This document shows positions 21,101 to 25,000 of a stretch of 25,000 nucleotides of DNA, piece after piece. A program made the position numbers and the translations under genes. How positions within the stretch are numbered: position 1 is the stretch's first letter; every line of letters starts with the position of its first letter. Origin of the DNA: Glandiceps talaboti. Taxonomy: Eukaryota; Hemichordata; Enteropneusta; Spengelidae. Below the pieces are notes generated by a model. The model did not search any database. It saw only the letters and a program-made list of their open reading frames with translations, and had not been told where the DNA came from. The stretch lies in assembly GCF_964340395.1 (NCBI RefSeq), contig NC_135552.1, positions 2,863,017-2,888,016 on the forward strand. The letters are read 5' to 3'.

Positions 21101-22868
21101 ATAGAAGTATACAAAATTCTTACTGACAAATATGACCCAGAAATCTCATCATTTTTAAAATTGAGTCAGACTGTATGTCAAGAACTGAGGAAGCACTCTT
21201 GATCTTTTTCACAACGTGTCATCACCACTTGGATTAACCTACCAGAAATAGTCATCAATGCACCAACAGTTAACTCCTTCAAAAACCGCCTTCATAAAGA
21301 CTGGAAAAATCAAGAACTAGAGTACAATCACAAAACAATAATTACAACTGGACTACAGAGAACAGTACTACAGAACAATAATGACAATGATGAGCTGACC
21401 ATAGATTCTGCGGTCAGAAAAAGACGTAAGGTTACGTAAGGTAAGGTAGATGTGTTGTTGTGTACATACGGGCATTTCATTTCATACATGCATAGTACTA
21501 GCCAATGGAATTTCACCAACTAAATGTATTCCGAACAGAAATGAGGTCACAATAACATCATCATAATATGTTGGAGGTCATTTCCGGGGTCATTTCTCCC
21601 TCCAGTCCGGTGCTGTAATGACGAGTGTGAAGCTACCATCATATTCATATTCATATTCACTTTCAAAGTTGACCTCTACGATCAATGTGAATATGATGAT
21701 AGCTTCACACGTTCATCATCAGATTCGAAGTCTTCCGAATGGGTACAAACAAGCGTTCGGCAAATCACAAATCCTTCATTGGCAGGTTGAAATCATGTGA
21801 TTGTAGTTACTTTTCACTTGATTAGCCTGGATTTGCATGCTTTCTTCTTCTTATTTTTGCCAGAGTATCCAATCTGCACCATGAATTATTGTTGTCATAT
21901 AAAAAACTAATTTGGATGTTTAGTGTGCCTTTCCCATATCTTTGAAAATGAAATATCAATATTTGGGTGTACAAAAAACCTGTATGAGTAATGTAATAAA
22001 ATACGACCTGGCTGGGTGTGTTTTTATTTCCCGCAGTGCTGCTATCTTTGAAACCCTACTTAACACTTACACTGGTGAAATTTACACAAAATAGTGTTGT
22101 CAAGACCACAATTATCACAATGTGTGTAGTTCCCTTGATCGGGATCGGTCAAGGCAATCGATTGTGAAAAATAATGGTCCATGACAACAATAATTCATGG
22201 TGCAAATTGGATACTCTGGCAGAAATAACAAGAGAGCATGCAAATCCAGGCAAATCAAGTGAAAAGTAATTACAATCACATGATTTCAACCTGCCAATGA
22301 AGGATATGTGATTTGCCGAACGCTTGTTTGTACCCATTCGGAAGTGCTTCGAATCTGATGATGAATGTGTAAGCTATCATCATATTCACATTGATCGTAG
22401 AGGTCAACTTTTGAAAGTGAAGATGAATATGAATATGATGGTAGCTTCACACTCGTGCTGTAATGCCCCGTTACTGCTACTGCATGCAAGCTTCATATAT
22501 TGTAACGACCGCCAACGTATCGAGCAGGACCAACCAATAACGTTGATCTTTCCCTTTTGACCAACGGTGATTTTCCTATAATAGTGTGCACATAAATTAC
22601 AACTGACATGCACTGTGAAAGCGTCCATTACCACGTACAGTTAATTGTCTGTGCCATTACTTACAACTACACGTTTTCAGAGTCATCTTTCGAGGCAAAT
22701 GTTATATCTCACTAATAATAAGATGGTTATATAAATAATGAAAATCGTTACCCTTTCGTAGTTATCAGCCCATTCGTCATACAGGTTAACAGTTTCAGGT
22801 CGACTTAAACCAGCAGCATATGCTCTATTGATTAATGAATGGTCAGCGTCTTCCTTGATGGTCGACAT
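11940..22868 (-). CDS. METTL27: METTL27-like (WBSCR27-like) SAM-dependent methyltransferase, five exons
   Basis: This encodes a predicted class I S-adenosylmethionine-dependent methyltransferase. Exons in order are 22868-22752, 14759-14637, 14428-14290, 13042-12947 and 12112-11940, totalling 648 bp, or 215 residues plus TAA. All introns are GT-AG and the phases close. Residues 29-39 ([12 protein letters not shown]) are the typical YDxWAxxY entry of the METTL27 group. ILDAGCGTG (67-75) is SAM motif I, GVDMS (91-95) carries the acidic motif II residue, YDVIVSAG (129-136) is motif IV-like, and KPGG (157-160) is the motif VI turn. Human METTL27 is about 245 residues, so the length is close. The substrate of the family is not established. 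The ATG at 22868 is the first in frame and suits the family's short N-terminus. Intron 1 (about 8 kb) is nearly all mobile DNA, yet the coding frame is intact. Confidence 0.92.
12257..12760 (+). repeat. Dispersed repeat built of three about 149-bp monomers plus a terminal hairpin
   Basis: Monomers start at 12257, 12404 and 12555 (spacings 147 and 151 bp). Each opens with AAAATGGCTGCC and a short inverted repeat (ATGGCTGCC/GGCAGCCAT, best in the second copy), then CACATGTATGTCATAGAA and ACCAACTTTGA-type motifs. The third copy degrades into GGACGGACAGACAGATGG, followed by an imperfect hairpin (12721-12734 with 12738-12750, loop TTC). It lies in METTL27 intron 4. It has no coding capacity, so it is probably a non-autonomous element. 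Confidence 0.8.
12947..13042 (-). CDS. METTL27: METTL27-like exon 4
   Basis: A 96-bp exon encoding [20 protein letters not shown] and ending EWTRIVKP plus one base of glycine. The YDVIVSAG strand and the KPG turn are the central and late motifs of the Rossmann-fold methyltransferase domain. The acceptor is CTTTCTTTAG and the donor is GTATAT. Confidence 0.9.
13285..14130 (+). repeat. Dispersed intronic repeat with 113-bp sub-repeats, CA/CAGA tract and hairpin end
   Basis: It begins near GGCATTGTAGCACAACTGTA. The module TTGCTATGG(A/G)C.TG.TCATG.TTGCTAG appears at 13427 and 13540 (113 bp apart). Further on are ATTTGCATA-type and ACCAAATTTCAGACCAATCC modules, then a (CA)n(CAGA)n tract at 14030-14057, then arms at 14084-14095 and 14111-14122. 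A second copy lies at 14850-15300. It lies in METTL27 intron 3. No protein is encoded. Confidence 0.72.
13573..13635 (+). repeat. Direct repeat, copy 1
   Basis: A segment of about 63 bp with AACAGCTTAGTGATTAGTAT and TTTGGCAATTCATTTCTG recurs almost unchanged at 14115-14182. Confidence 0.85.
14115..14182 (+). repeat. Direct repeat, copy 2
   Basis: Matches 13573-13635 with small A-run length differences. It starts inside the terminal hairpin of the dispersed repeat and ends at CTGTATGT, after which the two copies diverge. Confidence 0.85.
14290..14428 (-). CDS. METTL27: METTL27-like exon 3
   Basis: A 139-bp exon encoding [20 protein letters not shown], then [20 protein letters not shown] and LEGIDN plus one base. 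GVDMS is motif II; the following helix and the LLCAELG strand fit the family. The acceptor ends CACTAG and the donor is GTAAGTAG. Confidence 0.91.
14637..14759 (-). CDS. METTL27: METTL27-like exon 2, SAM-binding motif I
   Basis: A 123-bp exon in phase 0 at both ends, encoding [20 protein letters not shown], a short linker and [14 protein letters not shown], the glycine-rich SAM-binding loop. The acceptor is TTTTTAATAG and the donor is GTAAGTGT. Confidence 0.94.
14850..15300 (+). repeat. Second copy of the intronic dispersed repeat
   Basis: It starts GCCCATTACGTTGTAGCACA, as in 13285 onward. It carries the TT.TTATGGGC..GGTC.TGTTGCTAG module near 15010 and again at 15119 and ends near AGACAGACAGACAG at 15280-15292. 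It is in the same orientation as the 13285-14130 copy and lies near the 3' end of METTL27 intron 1. Confidence 0.7.
15430..15570 (+). repeat. Fragment related to the same dispersed repeat
   Basis: CTTATTTGCATATCGCCAATG and CTGTACATCCCCAGATGCA resemble the CTTTGCATATCACTGATGAG and CTATACGCCCCAGATGCA portions near 13750-13815. It is a diverged partial copy. Confidence 0.5.
15665..16096 (+). pseudogene. LINE block 1: ORF1 end and apurinic-endonuclease start
   Basis: [12 protein letters not shown], then after a shift [20 protein letters not shown], ends an ORF1-like frame at TGA 15842-15844. ORF2 starts at ATG 15841, so stop and start overlap as ATGA. ORF2 reads [26 protein letters not shown], then after a one-base shift near 16008 VTEIKPKH, a stop, and [18 protein letters not shown]. 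This is the N-terminal endonuclease pattern of CR1-like LINEs (NxDSLx[10 protein letters not shown]). It stops at the 3' end of the antisense LINE. Confidence 0.8.
16097..16740 (-). mobile_element. Antisense LINE fragment, 3' end
   Basis: The minus strand encodes [49 protein letters not shown] and [14 protein letters not shown], then after a one-base insertion at about 16405 [12 protein letters not shown]. This is the conserved C-terminal end of many LINE ORF2 proteins (ARIDFKxLLxxFKALxxxAPxYL ... GPxLWNSLP ... FKxxLKxHLF). A 3' UTR of about 280 bp ends in repeated AAACTTA units near 16130-16097. The copy is 5'-truncated near 16740. It abuts block 1 of the larger LINE and probably inserted into it. 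Confidence 0.82.
16741..17549 (+). other. Unclassified insert with a 149-codon open frame
   Basis: An open plus-strand frame runs from 16833 (GTG; no upstream ATG) to a stop at 17280-17282. It contains [20 protein letters not shown] and [21 protein letters not shown] do not recognise it and see no splice or transposase motif, and base use looks like that of the surroundings. The segment lies between two mobile-element pieces, so it may be part of an unrecognised repeat. Confidence 0.25.
17550..18005 (+). repeat. Dispersed repeat: two 147-bp monomers plus terminal hairpin
   Basis: ATCATAAAA-type monomers start at 17631 and 17778, exactly 147 bp apart. They share ACAAATCTGA.TA.CC.CCCC, a CACACCA.ATATC motif and GGAGA.GATGATGAAAAT. 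The head has AATATGGCGTCGGCCATAAT. After TTTGACGGACACC comes a TATAC-rich linker and then a hairpin with 14-bp arms, 12 of 14 paired (17971-17984 with 17989-18002), around a TTTC loop. The larger LINE resumes directly after this hairpin. Confidence 0.75.
18006..19249 (+). pseudogene. LINE block 2: linker and N-terminal half of reverse transcriptase
   Basis: Resumes with [16 protein letters not shown], then a lysine/arginine-rich linker ([40 protein letters not shown]). Reverse transcriptase motifs follow: [69 protein letters not shown], motif [15 protein letters not shown] (usual YLDFSKAFDxVPH) and [20 protein letters not shown]. There are frameshifts near 18060, 18490 and 18690, and TGA codons at 19056 and 19107. 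The block ends at the target duplication ATTTGCC (19243-19249). Confidence 0.88.
19243..19249. repeat. Target site duplication, left (nested LINE)
   Basis: ATTTGCC here is repeated at 20491-20497. The two copies flank the younger LINE, and the older LINE's reading frame (FINDLP then [13 protein letters not shown]) continues across it. Confidence 0.85.
19250..20490 (+). mobile_element. Young 5'-truncated LINE nested in the older LINE
   Basis: A 1,241-bp copy with an unbroken frame to 20307, a 180-bp 3' UTR (TACAACGCGCTGAGACGCAT, GTGTAGCGCGTTTACTTACA) and an (AAT)n tail. It inserted between two halves of the FINDLP..FADD region of the older LINE and made the 7-bp duplication ATTTGCC. Truncation removed everything up to and including motif A of its reverse transcriptase. 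The intact frame, compared with the heavily broken host LINE, marks it as the more recent insertion. Confidence 0.92.
19252..20307 (+). CDS. Reverse transcriptase fragment of the nested LINE
   Basis: About 350 codons of ORF2, truncated at the N-terminus, with no internal stop. In order: [19 protein letters not shown], motif [21 protein letters not shown], motif [10 protein letters not shown] (YADD), [31 protein letters not shown] (motif E area), [44 protein letters not shown], then [20 protein letters not shown] and the end [15 protein letters not shown]. These are the standard palm, thumb and C-terminal motifs of CR1-like non-LTR elements. Motif A and the endonuclease are missing, so it cannot act on its own. 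Confidence 0.93.
   Translation, partial: QRFGVTGTALAWFKSYLLNRHQRVKVTSTASSTSHIKYGVPQGSVLGPILFTLYTAPLEDVIIGHGLDYMMYADDSEIYTICNKPADILPDVETCIDDIRSWMRSNMLVLNDDKTEVIQFSSRLKTNVVELTSLKIGGLDIAPSTSVRNLGVTLRRDGSMSDQISHICKNGYFSLYKIGKIRKLLDKACTEKLIHAFVTSRLDYCNGLLYGIPKYQIDRLQSLQNAAARLVSCTRKFDHITPVLYDLHWLPVEARINFKILLITFKIINHVAPLYLSDLISIYVPTRNLRSAEKLLLVQPRGNFNRSYGQRAFSVCSPSLWNSLPFEMRNIMTVDIFKRSLKTYLFRQHFK
20491..20497. repeat. Target site duplication, right (nested LINE)
   Basis: ATTTGCC directly after the (AAT)n tail, identical to 19243-19249. Confidence 0.85.
20491..21450 (+). pseudogene. LINE block 3: C-terminal half of reverse transcriptase and ORF2 end
   Basis: Continues the older [24 protein letters not shown] (motif C FADD), [61 protein letters not shown] stop and shifts follow near 20970, then [40 protein letters not shown], a stop at 21200, [13 protein letters not shown] and [20 protein letters not shown]. 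The frame ends at TAA about 21437, followed by GTAAGGTAAGGTAG, a short 3' repeat of the kind that ends some CR1-like elements. Confidence 0.88.
21612..21620. repeat. 9-bp target site duplication, left (foldback element)
   Basis: GCTGTAATG immediately before the left arm, repeated without change at 22457-22465. Confidence 0.92.
21621..22456. mobile_element. 836-bp foldback (long-TIR) DNA transposon, non-autonomous, MULE-like or Merlin-like
   Basis: Two inverted arms of about 277 bp (21621-21898 and 22181-22456) flank a 282-bp core without coding capacity. The arms match over nearly their full length: ACGAGTGTGAAGCTACC at the left end is the complement of GGTAGCTTCACACTCGT at the right end, and TGCACCATGAATTATTGTTG near the inner end is mirrored near 22184-22203. 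Each arm holds its own smaller inverted repeat close to the tip (21625-21647 with 21688-21710). Perfect 9-bp duplications (GCTGTAATG) flank the element. In DNA transposons, 9-bp duplications with long TIRs point first to Mutator-like elements, and Merlin is possible. No transposase is present, so it was mobilised in trans. It sits in METTL27 intron 1. Confidence 0.92.
22457..22465. repeat. 9-bp target site duplication, right (foldback element)
   Basis: GCTGTAATG immediately after the right arm. Confidence 0.92.
22466..22751. other. Start of METTL27 intron 1, no repeat recognised
   Basis: Unique-looking sequence between the foldback element and exon 1. I see nothing further in it. Confidence 0.4.
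22752..22868 (-). CDS. METTL27: METTL27-like exon 1, start codon
   Basis: Thirty-nine codons from ATG (22868-22866): [20 protein letters not shown], then [19 protein letters not shown]. The YDEWADNYE motif is diagnostic for the N-terminal helix of METTL27-type methyltransferases. The donor is AGG then GTAACG, in phase 0 to match exon 2. Confidence 0.92.
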
Positions 22869-23265
22869 TGTACTCGACTCGGTACATAAACTTTAAGTTA
22901 TGTAACTAGTTATTGCCTGTTCAGATTACCCAGATTGCAGCGGGGCTTCTATTTCCGCACGGCCCCCAAAGAGTCCCTCGACTGGTATCATATATCATGG
23001 CAACAAATTCTTCTCTCATAATAAGTGACGAAAAGTGGGTGCCTCTCGGAAATCCAGCAAGATTGTGACACACGATGGGATATAGGTATACTTCCACGTG
23101 ATGCAGTTGTTTGCTTTTGCAAATAATTTATAATGAAGTCAGATTAGGCCTAAAATAAATAATTGTTTGGTTTCCGGTTACCCGACCCCACCTAGCTTTT
23201 CACTGCCGACCCTAAACTTTTTTTTTAAATATTCGAGAAAAAAAAATAAAATCGCAAAAAAACTG

Positions 23266-23288
23266 TGACGTCTCGCGGGAAATGGCGG
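23266..23288 (+). promoter_or_regulatory. Promoter-like motif cluster (CRE, TCTCGCG, E2F, YY1-like)
   Basis: Within 23 bp lie TGACGTC (CRE-like), TCTCGCG, GCGGGAAA (E2F-like) and AAATGGCGGA (YY1-like), in an otherwise AT-rich area. Such motifs cluster at animal transcription starts. The site is about 400 bp upstream of the METTL27-like ATG and could serve it, a plus-strand gene, or both. The ATG in GGCGG context at 23282 opens only a short plus-strand frame. Confidence 0.4.
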
Positions 23289-23449
23289 ATGCGAAAACTG
23301 CCGTCAAATAAAAAAAGACACTCTAAAACTGTTCTTCCAATCTGTAATGGCTTTACAGCTCTGTGTCTAGGGTGCCCTTTGAGGTCACTCAAATACGGAA
23401 AGTTTCTCATTGATGCATATTTTACTTTCATTAAGTGCACACACAACAT

Positions 23450-23502
23450 GTTGCTGTTGTTGTTGTTGTTGTTGTTGTTGCTGCTGCTGCTGTTGCTGCT
23501 GC

Positions 23503-23560
<58 letters not shown>

Positions 23561-23561
23561 G
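23450..23561. repeat. (TTG/CTG)n triplet repeat, about 37 units
   Basis: Mostly TTG, with a CTG-rich patch at about 23480-23503. It reads as polyleucine on plus or polyglutamine on minus, but the flanking frames show no recognisable protein. Imperfect inverted repeats flank it: GTGTCTAGGGTGCCCTTTGA near 23359-23379 and AAATGGGCACCCCTAGACAA near 23570-23591. Confidence 0.95.
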
Positions 23562-23914
23562 AAAAGCCTTTAAATGGGCACCCCTAGACAAGCCACGTGA
23601 ATGTTGGGTTGCCAAAAATGCAAAGGGCACGGAGGAGGCCCCACTGTCTAAGGACACACAAGTAAAAGAATTCCGTAATGCAGAGCTGAGCTCTAACACT
23701 ATATATAATTACATCTCGAGTTTTGGGGTAATTATCTTCTCCTGTTGTACATATTTACACCCTACTTCAATCAGCCCATTCCTCCTGGCACTGCACTCTC
23801 AAAGACGCCTTGTCCATTCTTCTCTTATCTAAATTAAAACACCCCTAATCTTATAATTGGCGAGAGATCACTTACATTATAAGTTTGCTTTAGGGAGCCG
23901 TCATTATTTACGGT
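23562..23914. other. No gene recognised
   Basis: Downstream flank of the triplet tract and following sequence. No supported coding block. Confidence 0.35.
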
Positions 23915-24012
23915 CGGGGGGGGGGGGGGTTCGGAGGAATGGGGGGGGGTCACTTGAAAATTGGAGTTGGTCAGGGGGGGGGGCTACCGAAAAATGAGGG
24001 AAAGGTAGGGGG
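23915..24012 (+). repeat. Long G-runs with quadruplex potential
   Basis: Runs of about 14, 9, 10 and 6 guanines (from 23916, 23941, 23975 and 24008) are separated by TTCGGAGGAAT, TCACTTGAAAATTGG and CTACCGAAAAATGAGGG-type spacers. The repeated GGGGGCTAC..GAAAA phrase (23980 and 24009) suggests an old tandem duplication. Any of the first three runs alone could fold as a G-quadruplex. Confidence 0.85.
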
Positions 24013-25000
24013 CTACACGAAAATCTGTTTTGAAAAACTTGTGTACAGAGTATCAGGATTATTTAACCTGTTACATAAAATGTAACTTTATTAACATTTT
24101 AGAACAAATAGAAAATATTTTCAAAACATTAAAGCTTTTGGTTTTCCTAAATATTTGTTTATGTACTACATGTACAATGTGGAGTTGTGTGTGAAGTAGA
24201 AACTAAATTATATAACAATATCTTAAAATAAATATGTGAGTAATATACAACTACTAGTATAAACTCTGAAAGCAATCTTTGAATCAATTGGTTGTCAGGT
24301 TGTCACCCAGTTTGTAAATATGTACTGAAGTCATTATAATTTGACAGGTGTCACTGTAACACTAGCTTGTCATTACTAGTTTGTTTCAGCTTAGAAGTGT
24401 CTCTTGTATTAAATAAGGTAAAAATTCTGATTGTAAATATGCCAATGGAAAGTCTCGACTAGTAAAACACATCGCAAAAAAACTGTCTTCAGTCTCGTAA
24501 ATTTCACCTGATTATTTCACTCTTTGGATAATTGACTACTAAAAGCAAAGCTATGCATTGATGCAATACCTGAGAGCAGACAGATGACCATTCCAACAAA
24601 CTTTGGGTAATTTGGCTTACTTTAATATCACACATTATTGTGATGGTTACCCTTACTCTCACAAGACTTGCCTTGTTTCTGGTGAGTCTAAATTATTTAA
24701 ATTACAAAGAAGTGAGACAAGGGTTGTAACTGGATTTGTTGTTGCTTATCTGTCTTATCTGTGGCAAAACTTTATCAGCACACTATTGTTTTTCTTTTAA
24801 TTAAAAAAAAACAAATAAAATATAAACTTTGTCATATATTTGTGTAAAATACTGATATAATTATGTGTAAATGTAAGAAATTCCTTCTGCAAAAACAGTT
24901 TTTCCAATAAAATTTGAATTAAGTGGTGTCAGAAATTTTGTACATATTACATTTACTGTATACTGTAAAACAACTGGTACTAGTACAGATCATAAAACTT
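24013..25000. other. AT-rich terminal region, no gene recognised
   Basis: No splice-bounded frame, RNA gene or tandem array that I can support. A 65-codon plus-strand frame at 24603-24800 has a hydrophobic end but no family likeness. Confidence 0.4.

Larger units (their letters stand above)
15665..21450 (+). mobile_element. CR1-like LINE, decayed, in three blocks broken by other insertions
   Basis: One non-LTR retrotransposon can be followed on the plus strand: end of ORF1 and start of ORF2 endonuclease (15665-16096), post-endonuclease linker and first half of the reverse transcriptase (18006-19249), and second half with C-terminal region (20491-21450). Parts of the endonuclease, about 150 residues, are missing between blocks 1 and 2, where a LINE on the other strand and other repeats now lie. 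Blocks 2 and 3 are separated only by a younger nested LINE. Frameshifts (about 16008, 18060, 18490, 18690, 20970) and stops (for example TGA at 19056 and 19107) show it is inactive. It sits in intron 1 of the METTL27-like gene, opposite in strand. Confidence 0.88.

Noticed and set aside
23385-23699. Polyglutamine protein on the minus strand
   Set aside because: The frame is carried by the triplet tract. The flanking residues match nothing I recognise and no splice signals support it.
24603-24800. 65-codon frame with a hydrophobic C-terminus
   Set aside because: No family likeness, no splice context, and composition typical of AT-rich non-coding sequence.

Overview
The window looks like eukaryotic, animal nuclear DNA: AT-rich, with short exons bounded by GT/AG sites, long introns packed with minisatellites, microsatellites and decayed LINEs, and a former replication-type histone H3 gene. 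The kinds of genes and repeats suggest a marine invertebrate, perhaps a deuterostome such as a hemichordate or lancelet. That placement is inference; the sequence alone does not name the species.

Two spliced genes can be read, both on the minus strand. The first is an ABCG-type half-transporter. Four exons (5544-5379, 5097-5049, 4475-4289, 3374-3303) join in consistent phase and cover the start of the nucleotide-binding domain from before Walker A to just past the Q-loop. A possible further 5' exon ends at 8973, and the 3' part of the gene lies beyond the left edge. The second is a complete five-exon, 215-residue METTL27-like (WBSCR27-like) methyltransferase, from ATG at 22868 to stop at 11940, with an intron 1 of about 8 kb. 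Between the two genes lies an H3 pseudogene (about 10315-9982) with a decayed histone 3' stem-loop.

Layout: 1-3133 is an 18/19-bp minisatellite in the ABCG gene region. 3303-5544 holds ABCG exons with a LINE 3' fragment and a compound microsatellite in the introns. 6665-7500 is a 40/45-bp minisatellite. 8003-8343 is a LINE fragment. 9924-10315 is the H3 pseudogene. 10833-11782 is a 43-bp minisatellite just downstream of METTL27. 11940-14759 holds METTL27 exons 5 to 2 with dispersed repeats between them. 14760-22751 is intron 1, which contains a CR1-like LINE broken into three blocks (15665-16096, 18006-19249, 20491-21450), an antisense LINE fragment, a younger nested LINE with a 7-bp target duplication, and an 836-bp foldback DNA element with a perfect 9-bp target duplication. 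23266-23288 is a promoter-like motif cluster, 23450-23561 a TTG/CTG triplet tract, and 23915-24012 a set of long G-runs. The last kilobase is AT-rich with nothing recognised.

The genes do not form a pathway. The main interest is the record of nested mobile elements in the large METTL27 intron, the foldback element, the shared architecture of several dispersed repeats, and the histone pseudogene. I did not find a convincing new multi-gene system.
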